A stretch of DNA of 64,000 nt from Mycobacterium sp. 1245805.9 (GTDB lineage: Bacteria > Actinomycetota > Actinomycetes > Mycobacteriales > Mycobacteriaceae): contig NZ_LZKR01000156.1 of NCBI RefSeq assembly GCF_001672915.1, positions 62,001-126,000 on the forward strand, read 5' to 3'. The position numbers and the translations under genes are program-made. This document shows, one piece after another, positions 35,805 to 43,933 of the stretch (position 1 is the first letter of the stretch; every line of letters starts with the position of its first letter). The notes under the pieces were generated by a model. It searched no databases. It was given only the letters and a program-made list of their open reading frames with translations, and was not told the origin of the DNA.

Positions 35805-35831
35805 CTATCGATAACCGCCGACTATCGATAG
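35805..35831. promoter_or_regulatory. Palindromic operator between fadD7 and oxcA
   Basis: Nine-nt arms CTATCGATA (35805-35813) and TATCGATAG (35823-35831) are separated by 9 nt in the 212-bp divergent promoter region. The dyad is of the size bound by LysR-type proteins, and oxyS lies just beyond oxcA, so it is a candidate OxyS site controlling both genes. Confidence 0.65.
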
Positions 35832-35931
35832 ACGGCGTGAATCGCTGCATAGCGGCTTAGTCTTGGACACCTGCGCGCACCGGGACGACAGTGATGACTG
35901 ACCTTAGGTAGCTCACGAGGAGGCGGCCACC

Positions 35932-37653
35932 ATGACGCGTTTGACCGACGGCTTTCACCTCGTCGTCGACGCCCTCAAGGCGAACGACGTCGACACCATC
36001 TACGGGATCGTCGGCATCCCGATCACCGACCTCGCCCGCACCGCCCAGGCGTCGGGCATCCGCTACATCGGCTTTCGGCAGGAAGCCTCGGCCGGCAATG
36101 CCGCCGCCGCCGCCGGGTTCCTCACCCGCCGCCCGGGCGTGTGCCTGACGACGTCGGGCCCGGGATTTCTCAACGCCCTGCCCGCGCTGGCCAACGCCAC
36201 CACGAACTGTTTCCCGATGATCCAGATCTCGGGTTCCAGCAATCGCGCGATGGTGGACCTGCAGCGCGGCGACTACCAGGACCTCGACCAGCTCGACGCC
36301 GCAAGGCCTTTCGCCAAGGCCGCCTATCGGATCGGCCGGATCGAGGACATCGGGCGCGGCGTGGCGCGCGCGATTCGCACGGCGATCTCCGGGCGGCCGG
36401 GCGGCGTCTACCTCGACATCCCCGCCGACGTTCTGGGTCAGGCCCTGGAGGCTTCGGCGGCGGCGGCCACCGTGTGGCGGGTCGTCGACCCGGCCCCGCG
36501 GCAGCTGCCCGCGCCGGAGTCGGTTGACCGCGCGGTGCAGGTGCTGAGGCGGGCGCGCCGGCCGCTGATCGTCCTCGGCAAGGGCGCCGCGTACGCCCAG
36601 GCCGACGAGACGATCCGGAAGTTCGTGGAGGACACCGGAATTCCGTTCCTGCCGATGTCGATGGCCAAAGGGCTGCTGCCCGACTCGCACCCCCAGTCGG
36701 CTGCGGCGGCGCGTTCGCTGGCGATCGCCCGCGCCGACGCCGTCTTGCTGGTCGGCGCCCGGCTGAATTGGCTGCTCGGCCACGGGGAATCGCCGCAATG
36801 GTCCCCCGACGCAAAGTTCGTCCAGATCGACATCGCGGCATCGGAGTTCGACAGCAACCGGCCGATCGAGGCGCCGCTGACCGGTGACATCGGCTCGGTG
36901 ATGGCTGCCCTGTGCGACGCGGTGACCGCGGACCCCCTCGTCGCGCCCATCGAATGGGTCGACGAGCTGGCCGAGCGCAAAGCCCGCAACGAGGCCAAGA
37001 TGGTTCAGCGACTCGCCGAGGACCCGCACCCCATGCGGTTTTACAACGCGCTGGGCGCCATTCGCTCTGTGCTGCAGGAAAACCCGGGGGTCTATGTGGT
37101 CAACGAGGGCGCCAACGCGCTGGACCTGGCCCGCAACGTCATCGACATGGAGGCGCCGCGACACCGGCTCGACACCGGCACGTGGGGCGTGATGGGCATC
37201 GGGATGGGATACGCCATCGCCGCGGCGGTGGAGACCGGCGACCCCGTCGTCGCGATCGAGGGCGACAGCGCGTTCGGGTTCTCCGGCATGGAAGTCGAGA
37301 CGATCTGCCGCTACCGGCTGCCGGTGACCGTCGTCATCCTCAACAATGGCGGCGTCTACCGTGGCGACGAAGCGCCGGCCGGCTCGGCCTCGCCGGGACC
37401 GGATCCCGCACCAACCGTGCTGAACGCCCGGGCGCGTCACGAGCTGATCGCAGAGGCGTTCGGCGGCAAGGGATATCACGTCACCACGCCGTCCGAGCTG
37501 CGCGCGGCGCTGGCCGAGGCGATCGCCGGCAAGGGACCGTCGGTCATCGACTGCGAGCTCGACCCGGCGGCCGGCGTGGAAAGCGGGCATCTGGCGAGCC
37601 TCAACCCGAGCAGCGCGGCGACGACGCCACAGGTGGTCAGCGCCGGCGCGTGA
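35932..37653 (+). CDS. oxcA: Oxalyl-CoA decarboxylase OxcA
   Basis: A 573-aa ThDP-dependent decarboxylase that converts oxalyl-CoA to formyl-CoA and CO2. The cofactor-activating Glu is Glu51 (GFRQEASAG). The ThDP motif is GDSAFGFSG followed by ILNNGG, and a central Rossmann-like domain contains LIVLGKGAAYAQ. Related 2-hydroxyacyl-CoA lyases share this layout, so lyase activity is possible. ATG 35932 follows GAGGAGG. It corresponds to Rv0118c. Its stop overlaps the convergent oxyS gene by 17 bp. Confidence 0.94.
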   Translation: MTRLTDGFHLVVDALKANDVDTIYGIVGIPITDLARTAQASGIRYIGFRQEASAGNAAAAAGFLTRRPGVCLTTSGPGFLNALPALANATTNCFPMIQISGSSNRAMVDLQRGDYQDLDQLDAARPFAKAAYRIGRIEDIGRGVARAIRTAISGRPGGVYLDIPADVLGQALEASAAAATVWRVVDPAPRQLPAPESVDRAVQVLRRARRPLIVLGKGAAYAQADETIRKFVEDTGIPFLPMSMAKGLLPDSHPQSAAAARSLAIARADAVLLVGARLNWLLGHGESPQWSPDAKFVQIDIAASEFDSNRPIEAPLTGDIGSVMAALCDAVTADPLVAPIEWVDELAERKARNEAKMVQRLAEDPHPMRFYNALGAIRSVLQENPGVYVVNEGANALDLARNVIDMEAPRHRLDTGTWGVMGIGMGYAIAAAVETGDPVVAIEGDSAFGFSGMEVETICRYRLPVTVVILNNGGVYRGDEAPAGSASPGPDPAPTVLNARARHELIAEAFGGKGYHVTTPSELRAALAEAIAGKGPSVIDCELDPAAGVESGHLASLNPSSAATTPQVVSAGA

Positions 37654-38569
37654 TGCCCAGCAGTTGGGTGTCGAAGAACTCGTTGAGCTGCAACTGTTGC
37701 GCGCTCGCGGTGAGCGCACGCGCGACGGGTGAGCCCGGCCCGGAAGCGTTGGTGGCCAGCGCGATCTCGGCCTTGAGCGCCGGCTCGACCATCTCGACCG
37801 CGCGGATATCCGCTCCCAGCGGTGAAGTCCACAGCCAGGTGTGCGGGACGATGCAGGCCCAGTTGCCCGTCGCCACCTGAGCCAATAGCGAAGCGACGGA
37901 ATCGGTTTCGACCTGCGGGGTGACGGTGATCGCGTGGCCGGCGAAGGCTTCGTCGATGATTTGGCGATCCCGCATGTCGGCGGTGAGCAGCGCCAGGGGC
38001 AGCTGCGCCGCCTCGGGCCACGTCAGTGTCGACGCTCCGGCGGGCAACATGCTGGCCGTCGAAAGCAGCACGTAGTGCTCCTCGTAGAGCGGCACCAGGT
38101 TCACGTCGTGGGCGTCGTCGGTGGCGGAGTGCACTATTGCGGCGTCCAGGTCGAACTCGCGCACCCGCCGATACAGCTCGGTGGCCGCGAGCCGGGAGAG
38201 GATTTGCACCTTCGCCAGCGGATGCTCCGAACAGAACGCCGAGAGAACCAGCGACGCCGTGGTCGAGGCGGTGGGCACCGTGCCGAGCCGAAGCGTTCCG
38301 GCGATGCCGGACCGCACGGCGTGCACCTCGGCCTTGAACGCGTCGTGTTCGGCGAGAATCCGTTTGGCCCACACGACCAGTCGTTCACCCTCGGGCGTGA
38401 GGCCCTCGAAGCTGTGTCCGCGGTTGATCAGCGTGACGTTGAGCTCGCGTTCGAGCTTGCCGATCGCGGCGGACAGCGCGGGTTGCGAGACGTAGCACTT
38501 CTCGGCCGCCCTGGCGAAGTGGCGTTCCTGGGCGACCGCAACGAAGTACTCCAGTTGACGGAAAAGCAC
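37637..38569 (-). CDS. oxyS: LysR-type regulator OxyS
   Basis: A 310-aa LysR regulator: an N-terminal winged helix with SQPALSAAIGKLERELNVTL, then a two-lobe effector domain. The GTG at 38569 was chosen because it gives about the Rv0117 length and places a cysteine at residue 25 (AAEKCYVSQ), the position reported, as I recall, to be redox-sensitive in M. tuberculosis OxyS. That protein is described as responding to oxidative stress and repressing katG. Its neighbour oxcA and the fadD7/oxcA dyad suggest a local target too. Confidence 0.92.
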   Translation of the reverse strand: MLFRQLEYFVAVAQERHFARAAEKCYVSQPALSAAIGKLERELNVTLINRGHSFEGLTPEGERLVVWAKRILAEHDAFKAEVHAVRSGIAGTLRLGTVPTASTTASLVLSAFCSEHPLAKVQILSRLAATELYRRVREFDLDAAIVHSATDDAHDVNLVPLYEEHYVLLSTASMLPAGASTLTWPEAAQLPLALLTADMRDRQIIDEAFAGHAITVTPQVETDSVASLLAQVATGNWACIVPHTWLWTSPLGADIRAVEMVEPALKAEIALATNASGPGSPVARALTASAQQLQLNEFFDTQLLGITRRR

Positions 38570-38884
38570 CCGCGCGCTCCTCGGTGTTCGGGCTGGGCCT
38601 TCGGGCACCGGCCTGGGTGAGGCTAACACGGCGCGCCGGGCGCCCCGCCGGGGTTTTAGGCCTTTGCTGCCGCGAAAGCCGTTGTGCCGTCACCGGTTTT
38701 GCGCGGCCGCCGACGGTTCAACGCTTTTCGGGCGTGCGCGGCGTCGTCAGCCGCGCCACAGCGGGGCAGCGACGGCGCCAGCACTGGACCCAGCGAACAC
38801 GTCGATGTTTGCTGAAAACCGGAATGCGCCGACAACCAGTAGAATATCGTTGTGTCGGTCCATCCATCGCAAAGGGTAAGCGCC
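38570..38884. other. 315-bp intergenic region between oxyS and ldtA
   Basis: No convincing gene is visible here. It should hold the divergent promoters of oxyS and ldtA. TAGAAT at 38840-38845 is a good -10 hexamer for ldtA, giving a leader of about 35-40 nt, but no consensus -35 stands 17 bp before it. Short ORFs in this stretch have no coding character. Confidence 0.5.
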
Positions 38885-39640
38885 ATGCGTCGAGCGGTTC
38901 GTTATCTATTCGTTATGGTAGCGATCGTCGGCATGGGCGCGCTGGGCAGCGGCGCCCTCAGCGTGGCCTCCGTCCCGCTGCCCCAGCCCGTCCCGGGGAT
39001 TGCCTCAGTTTCTCCGGCTAACGGAGCCCTGGTGGGGGTGGCGCACCCGGTCGTGGTCACGTTCGGTGCGCCGGTCACCGACCGCGTCGCCGCCGAACGG
39101 ACCATCCACGTCACCTCGCCGAGCGGCATGCCCGGCCATTTCGACTGGGTCGAGAACAACGTCGTGCAGTGGGTTCCGGACCACTACTGGCCCACCCACA
39201 GCCACGTCTCGGTCGGTGTGCAGGCCCTGACGACGGGTTTTGACACCGGTGACGAGTTGCTCGGGGTTGCCAGCTTGTCCGGACACACCTTTACCGTCAG
39301 CCGCAACGGCGAAGTGCTGCGCACGATGCCGGCATCGATGGGCAAGCCGAGCCGTCCCACGCCGATCGGGAACTTCACCGCCCTGGAAAAGGAGCGCACC
39401 GTCGTGATGGACTCGCGGACCATCGGCATCCCGCTGAGTTCGCCCGAGGGATACAAGATCACGGCGCAGTACGCGGTCCGGGTCACGTGGAGCGGTGTGT
39501 ACGTGCACTCGGCCCCATGGTCGGTCGACTCGCAGGGCCACGCCAACGTCAGTCACGGATGCATCAACCTGAGCCCCGACAATGCCGCTTGGTATTTCAA
39601 CCAGGTCAACGTGGGTGACCCCATTCAGGTCGTGGCCTGA
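38885..39640 (+). CDS. ldtA: L,D-transpeptidase LdtA (LdtMt1-like)
   Basis: A 251-aa exported enzyme that forms 3-3 cross-links in peptidoglycan and is the target of carbapenems. After a signal/anchor (residues 1 to about 31) comes an Ig-like domain with ASVSPANGALVGVAHPVVV, then the YkuD catalytic domain. The motif SHGCINLS has Cys226 and His224, the same numbers as in M. tuberculosis LdtMt1 (Rv0116c), and His208 lies in YVHSAPW. The length equals Rv0116c with ATG 38885; a GTG at 38852 in frame is less likely. Confidence 0.96.
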   Translation: MRRAVRYLFVMVAIVGMGALGSGALSVASVPLPQPVPGIASVSPANGALVGVAHPVVVTFGAPVTDRVAAERTIHVTSPSGMPGHFDWVENNVVQWVPDHYWPTHSHVSVGVQALTTGFDTGDELLGVASLSGHTFTVSRNGEVLRTMPASMGKPSRPTPIGNFTALEKERTVVMDSRTIGIPLSSPEGYKITAQYAVRVTWSGVYVHSAPWSVDSQGHANVSHGCINLSPDNAAWYFNQVNVGDPIQVVA

Positions 39641-39673
39641 GCGCCTCGCGCGCAGGACATTCCGCGTTTCGGG

Positions 39674-40288
39674 CTAGCCGGGCAATCCGGTCTTGATGGC
39701 CGCGTCCTGCTTGCGGGCGATGTCGGTCGCGACGCCAGGATCGGTGGGATCGTTGGGCGCGCTGTCGAATTCGAGGTTGACGAGCGCCTTGCCCTCGTTG
39801 AAGAGCACCACGGTGATGGCCTGGGGATTGCCGGGGGCGGTGCCGGAAATCATCGCCCCGTTGGAACCGATATCGATCGGCTGCCACGTTCCACTGACCT
39901 TGCCCGCGTAATTGGCCTTGGTGTTCTCGATTCCCGCCGCCGCCACCTTCGGGTCGGCGACGATCAATATCGTGTCTCCGATCCGGCGGCTGTTGTCGGC
40001 GTTGGCGAAAAGCTGCGCGACGCCCGGGGCGTTGTTGGGATTGAGCACGGGCGGCTGGGGAGTGGTGAAGTCGGCGCCGATGTCGCTGGCCTTGATCAAC
40101 AAATTGCTGTAATCGGTCTGCTGCCCCGGCGCCGGGCTCGTCACCGCGCTCGAACCGGTCGACGACGCGGCAGTGCCCGGTATCGATGTGGAGGGCGAAG
40201 TGTGGTGGTAGTCGCCGCAGCCGGTGGTCGCGGCGCCGACCACCGTGGCGACCGCCCAGCCGGCGACGGTGATCCGCGCGAGCTCCAT
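39674..40288 (-). CDS. Putative lipoprotein of unknown function
   Basis: A 204-aa exported lipoprotein. The signal peptide carries a lipobox ATTGC with lipidated Cys24 (GCGDYHH), then a Ser/Thr/Pro-rich linker and a domain starting LLIKASDIGADFTTP. I do not recognise the domain with certainty; it resembles the sensor-like extracellular domains of some mycobacterial lipoproteins. ATG 40288 has GGAGGGAA. It is convergent with ldtA and divergent from the reductase gene. Confidence 0.82.
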   Translation of the reverse strand: MELARITVAGWAVATVVGAATTGCGDYHHTSPSTSIPGTAASSTGSSAVTSPAPGQQTDYSNLLIKASDIGADFTTPQPPVLNPNNAPGVAQLFANADNSRRIGDTILIVADPKVAAAGIENTKANYAGKVSGTWQPIDIGSNGAMISGTAPGNPQAITVVLFNEGKALVNLEFDSAPNDPTDPGVATDIARKQDAAIKTGLPG

Positions 40289-40424
40289 GGGGTTCCCTCC
40301 CTGTCCATCCGCTGTCCCGTCCGCGGCGCCTAAAGCTACTGCGAAATGCGGGCGGGAACAAGGGCAGGCCACGCGCCTATGCTGGCGGAGGCTTGGGGGT
40401 ATTCGGCGGGGCGAGGAGGCCAAG

Positions 40425-41360
40425 ATGGCGGCGCGAGCGGTGCGGTTCGACCGTTATGGGGACCGCGACGTGTTGTACGTGGCGGATGTGGACATGCCGT
40501 CGGCGGGCCCGGGCGAGGTGGTGGTCGAAGTCCGCGCCGCCGGGATCAACCCCGGCGAGGCCGCCATCCGAAGCGGGGCGATGCACGACATGTTCCCCGC
40601 CACCTTTCCCTCCGGCGAGGGCAGCGACCTCGCCGGGGTGGTGACCGCCGTGGGACCGGGGGTGACCGAATTTTCCGTCGGCGACGAGGTCCTCGGCTTC
40701 AGCTTCCGCCGATCCAGCCACGCCACACACACCGCCGTCCCGGTCGACCAACTGATTCGAAAGCCCCCCGAATTGAGTTGGGAGGTAGCGGGTTCGCTGT
40801 ACGTGGCCGGCGTGACGGCCTACGCCGCCGTTCGCGCGGTCGACCCGAAACCGGGCGAGACGGTTGCCGTCTCGGCGGCGGCGGGAGGGGTCGGCAGCCT
40901 CGTCGTGCAGCTGTTGGTCCTGCGCAAGGCGGTGGTGCTCGGTATCGCCGGGCCGGGCAACGCCGACTGGCTGCGCGCCCACGGCGTCATCCCTGTCGAG
41001 TACGGCGACGGCCTGGCCGACCGGCTGCGAGAGGCGGCGCCCGACGGGATCGACGCGTTCATCGATCTGTTCGGCCCCGACTACGTCCAGCTCGCCGTGG
41101 ATCTCGGCGTCGCGCCCGATCGGGTCGAGACCATCATCTCGTTCCAGAAGGCCGGCGAGGTCGGCGCCAGGACCGAGGGCAGCGTGGACGCGTCGACGCC
41201 GGAAGTGCTCAACGAGATGGCCAACCTGGTCGCGACCGGCGCCATCGATTTCGAGGTCGCCGGCAGCTACCCGCTGGACCGCGTCGCCGACGCCTTCGAG
41301 GAAGTCGAAAAGCGGCACACCCGCGGCAAAATCGTTCTGCTGCCGAACGGCTCACAATGA
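40425..41360 (+). CDS. Zinc-independent MDR oxidoreductase (quinone oxidoreductase-like)
   Basis: A 311-aa medium-chain dehydrogenase/reductase. The GroES-like domain has GSDLAGVVTAVGPGVTEFSVGDEV in two conserved parts (SDLAGVV and GDEVLGF); the Rossmann motif is AAAGGVGSLVVQ. The catalytic and structural zinc cysteines are missing, so it is an NADPH-quinone reductase or enone reductase type. GAGGAGG precedes ATG 40425. Substrate unknown. It is convergent with the transporter gene, 1 nt apart. Confidence 0.9.
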   Translation: MAARAVRFDRYGDRDVLYVADVDMPSAGPGEVVVEVRAAGINPGEAAIRSGAMHDMFPATFPSGEGSDLAGVVTAVGPGVTEFSVGDEVLGFSFRRSSHATHTAVPVDQLIRKPPELSWEVAGSLYVAGVTAYAAVRAVDPKPGETVAVSAAAGGVGSLVVQLLVLRKAVVLGIAGPGNADWLRAHGVIPVEYGDGLADRLREAAPDGIDAFIDLFGPDYVQLAVDLGVAPDRVETIISFQKAGEVGARTEGSVDASTPEVLNEMANLVATGAIDFEVAGSYPLDRVADAFEEVEKRHTRGKIVLLPNGSQ

Positions 41361-41361
41361 T

Positions 41362-43128
41362 TCACAGCGATGTGGCCGGCCCGATGATGCCGGCCTGCAC
41401 GATCTTGATGATCACGAACACGACGGCCACGACCAGATAGCCCCGCAGGGTCAACAGCCCGGCCCGCCGGATCGGCGACATGGCCGGCCGGTCCAGCATG
41501 GCGAGGTTGGGGGTCTGCCAGTGTGCCCGGTCCTGCCGGCGCACGGCCCGCCGCTCGGCGCGCGTGAGGAGCGGCGCGTCGTCGAGTTCGTCCACCTCTT
41601 CGGGATCCAGGCCCCCGCCGAGCGCCCCCGCGATGGCTTCCGCGTCCCGCAGGTCGCGACGCCGCGCGCCGGTGACGATCGCGACGGCCCCGCCCGCGAT
41701 CCCGATCGCCGCACCGGCCGCGAGGCCGGCCCCGATGGTGGCCGTCGACAGGCCCGGGAAGAAGGTCGTCGCCGTCAGCGCGAGCGACAAGACCACCAGA
41801 CACCACACGACGGCCCACGCGATGATGTTCTGCCGCACCGTGTTTACCCACGGCCCGAGCACCGCCCGGTCGTTGCAGAGCAGGACCAGGAACACCGTCG
41901 CCGAGGGCAACAGGACACCCGCCAGGGCCTGCACGCCCTGGGTCACCAGGCCGAGGACGTGGTCCGGGCTGAATGCGACCGCGGCGGACACTGCCAGCAG
42001 CACGGCGTACCCGCCGTAAAATAGGGGAGCCTCGCTGATCTTCCAATGCAGCGAGTGCCGCTTGCCCAGCGCGTCACCGACGGCATAGGTGGTGGCCAGC
42101 CCGATCGCGTTGGCGCCGATCAAGGACGCGTCCAGCAGGATGACCGCGAACAACGCTCCCACCGTGCCGCCCAGGTGCCGGGACAGGCCCGCGGCGACCG
42201 CACCCGCGTCGGTGAAGCCGCCGACGTCGCTGGTGCCGGCGAAGCCGAACGCGGTCACCGCCATCAGGGCCGTGGCGCCGACCATGACGACGACGATCCC
42301 GATGATCAGATCGGCTCGGGCATAAGCGATCCAGCGGGTCGTGATGCGCTTGTCCACCACATTGGACTGCTGAAAGAACAGCTGCCACGGCGCGACCGTC
42401 GTGCCCACGATCGCGATGACGAGCAGCAGCACGGTCGAGTTGAGCCCGCCCGGGAATTGCGGCACCAGCCCGCCCACGGTGCCTTTCGGCGTGGGATGCG
42501 CCATCAGCACCATGGGAATGATGAGCACGTTCACCGCGATCAGCAGGAACATCAGGCCCTCCCAGCGGCGGAACGAGCCCCCGGCCACCACGGCGAACAA
42601 CAACACCGCGGCGGCCGGGATCGCGATCGCCTTGGGGCAGCCCAAGAACCCGAGTGCCAGTGATACTCCGATGAATTCGGTGACGATCGTCAACGCGTTG
42701 AGGATCAGCAGATCACCGACGCTGAAGGCGCCCCAGAACTTGCCGAAGCGCTCGAAGATCAGCCGCGCGTGGCCGACCCGGGTGACAGCGCCCAGCCGCA
42801 GCACCATCTCCTGATTCACGTACAGCACGGGGATCAGCATCGCCAGCGTCCACAGCAGCCCCATCCCGTAGTTCTGCCCCGCCTGCGCGTAGGTCGCGAC
42901 GCCGCCGGCATCGTTGTCGCCCACCATCACGATCAGTCCGGGGCCGGTGATGACCAGCAGCGTCCGCAGCCGCCGCCACCGGCCGCCGGTGCCTGGGTGC
43001 GCGGCGTCCCGGTGGATGCGACCGAACGCGCCGACGATGTCGCCGGCGTGCGCCGAATCCAACACGGCTTGGCCCGGCGCCTCGGACGCACCCAGGCCGC
43101 CGCGCGGCTCGGTGGAGATCGACGTCAT
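41362..43128 (-). CDS. NRAMP-related transporter, predicted Mg2+ uptake (NRMT-like)
   Basis: A 588-aa membrane protein with about 11 helices of the NRAMP fold. The TM1 motif DPGN is replaced by DAGG (Asp73-Gly76, in GDNDAGGVAT) and the TM6 metal-coordinating Met by Ala (TTVAPWQ, Ala246, where NRAMPs have TVMPHN). Loss of that Met is reported for NRAMP-related magnesium transporters, which no longer prefer soft transition metals. The C-terminal tail (about residues 495-560) is a charged cytosolic region, with a last hydrophobic helix after it. It is preceded by a 71-aa ORF and an M-box riboswitch. I read it as a Mg2+ importer; metal specificity is inferred. Confidence 0.88.
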   Translation of the reverse strand: MTSISTEPRGGLGASEAPGQAVLDSAHAGDIVGAFGRIHRDAAHPGTGGRWRRLRTLLVITGPGLIVMVGDNDAGGVATYAQAGQNYGMGLLWTLAMLIPVLYVNQEMVLRLGAVTRVGHARLIFERFGKFWGAFSVGDLLILNALTIVTEFIGVSLALGFLGCPKAIAIPAAAVLLFAVVAGGSFRRWEGLMFLLIAVNVLIIPMVLMAHPTPKGTVGGLVPQFPGGLNSTVLLLVIAIVGTTVAPWQLFFQQSNVVDKRITTRWIAYARADLIIGIVVVMVGATALMAVTAFGFAGTSDVGGFTDAGAVAAGLSRHLGGTVGALFAVILLDASLIGANAIGLATTYAVGDALGKRHSLHWKISEAPLFYGGYAVLLAVSAAVAFSPDHVLGLVTQGVQALAGVLLPSATVFLVLLCNDRAVLGPWVNTVRQNIIAWAVVWCLVVLSLALTATTFFPGLSTATIGAGLAAGAAIGIAGGAVAIVTGARRRDLRDAEAIAGALGGGLDPEEVDELDDAPLLTRAERRAVRRQDRAHWQTPNLAMLDRPAMSPIRRAGLLTLRGYLVVAVVFVIIKIVQAGIIGPATSL

Positions 43129-43172
43129 CGAATCCTCGCTAGCTGGAATAGGTTCGGGCTCGGGTCAGCGAA

Positions 43173-43388
43173 TCAGCGCCGATTGGCCGCGCTGTCCGCC
43201 GGGTGTCCGCCCAGCGAGGCCGAGATGACCGCGATCGGCATCCGCGCGACATAGAGGTTGGCCCGCTCCTGGGGAGTCAGCGTGCTGCGCGCGTGCAGCT
43301 TGCTGACCAAGAGTCGGCCGATTCGCTGCATCGGCCGGCCGCGTCCCCGCTGCGGACCGGTAAGGCGGTGGGTAACAACAAAAGCCAT
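43173..43388 (-). CDS. Small basic protein in the M-box operon
   Basis: A 71-aa basic protein, MAFVVTHRL at the start and ending HPADSAANRR. The middle, LTPQERANLYVARMPIAVIS, is amphipathic and could associate with the membrane or transporter. AGGAG lies 6 nt before ATG 43388. It is 44 nt upstream of the transporter and inside the same riboswitch-led transcript. I do not recognise a family; it could be a regulatory small subunit or a translated leader. Confidence 0.65.
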   Translation of the reverse strand: MAFVVTHRLTGPQRGRGRPMQRIGRLLVSKLHARSTLTPQERANLYVARMPIAVISASLGGHPADSAANRR

Positions 43389-43483
43389 GATCGTCTCCTG
43401 ACGGGAGGTCCGATCGGCTCGTGGCATAGGGCTAGCCGCCGGCAAAGTGCTTGATGCGCAGCGGTATCGGTCGCCCGAGGAAA

Positions 43484-43558
43484 TCAGGCGGCGAAAAGAA
43501 TGCCGGAACCGGATCGGGACAAGACGGAATTGGGATACGGACTGTCGCCGGGACTCAT
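43484..43558 (-). CDS. 24-aa leader ORF downstream of the M-box
   Basis: An ORF of 24 codons starts MSPGDSPYPN, with prolines at positions 3, 7 and 9, and is preceded by AGGAGGT at 9 nt from the ATG. It lies between the M-box aptamer and the 71-aa gene. Proline-rich leader peptides sense low Mg2+ through ribosome stalling in enterobacterial mgtL, so a similar use here is conceivable. A 14-codon GTG ORF just upstream (43566-43610) ends inside this ribosome binding site. Confidence 0.5.
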   Translation of the reverse strand: MSPGDSPYPNSVLSRSGSGILFAA

Positions 43559-43650
43559 CTCGCCCTCACCTCCTCACGGCCGGGACACACGCGGGTGTCG
43601 TCACATTCACCTGAACGGGAGGAGGCGAAATGACCGGCGGAAAACCACCG

Positions 43651-43817
43651 GCCGCACCCCTCTCGTCGGAGCTTCGGCACTGCACGGCGTATCCGATGGT
43701 TCCGGAAGCCACTTGGGCTCAACCCTTGGGTCCGGGAAGAGCTGTCCTGACCCGGGGCGTCTCTCGACGTTCGGGGTCAGTGGCCTGTATCCGTGCAGAC
43801 GCCTCACCTACCGAGGT
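43651..43817 (-). promoter_or_regulatory. M-box (ykoK) magnesium riboswitch
   Basis: The minus-strand RNA contains the conserved M-box pieces in order: GGUAGGUGAGGC, ACGGAUACAGGCCACUG, ACGUCGAGAGACGCC, then after a variable arm GUGCAGUGCCGAAGCUC, GACGA and GGGGUGCGG. The aptamer binds Mg2+ and shuts expression when Mg2+ is plentiful. The hairpin CCGGTGG-TTTT-CCGCCGG follows at once (about 43633-43653) and may be part of the expression platform. The downstream genes are the leader ORF, the 71-aa gene and the NRAMP-related transporter. Confidence 0.92.
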
Positions 43818-43829
43818 GCTTGCCCGTCC

Positions 43830-43858
43830 ATCTTGCACCGCGCCCCGACGGGCGTCAA
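43830..43858 (-). promoter_or_regulatory. Promoter of the M-box operon
   Basis: On the minus strand TTGACG (43853-43858) and CAAGAT (43830-43835) are separated by exactly 17 bp. Transcription would start near 43823, about 6 nt before the first conserved base of the M-box, as expected for the promoter of this riboswitch. Confidence 0.7.
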
Positions 43859-43866
43859 ATTAGTTT

Positions 43867-43881
43867 ACGTAACCATTACGT
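43867..43881. promoter_or_regulatory. Palindrome ACGTAA-CCA-TTACGT
   Basis: A perfect 6-3-6 palindrome lies 8 bp beyond the -35 of the M-box promoter and about 52 bp before the methyltransferase ATG. It is a candidate operator for one or both divergent units. No regulator gene is adjacent. Confidence 0.5.
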
Positions 43882-43933
43882 TGGTTTTTGTTAACCCACG
43901 GGCCCATCGGGCGTCGCGACTACCCTCGAAACC

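Noticed and set aside
35857..37719. 620-codon open frame opposite oxcA
   Set aside because: Fully antisense to an obvious ThDP enzyme and without recognisable motifs.
38809..38845. Full promoter for ldtA with TTGCTG as -35
   Set aside because: The distance to TAGAAT is 25 bp, too long for a normal SigA promoter; only the -10 was kept.
43566..43610. 14-codon GTG leader ORF as a separate gene
   Set aside because: No ribosome binding site; kept only as a remark with the better 24-codon ORF.
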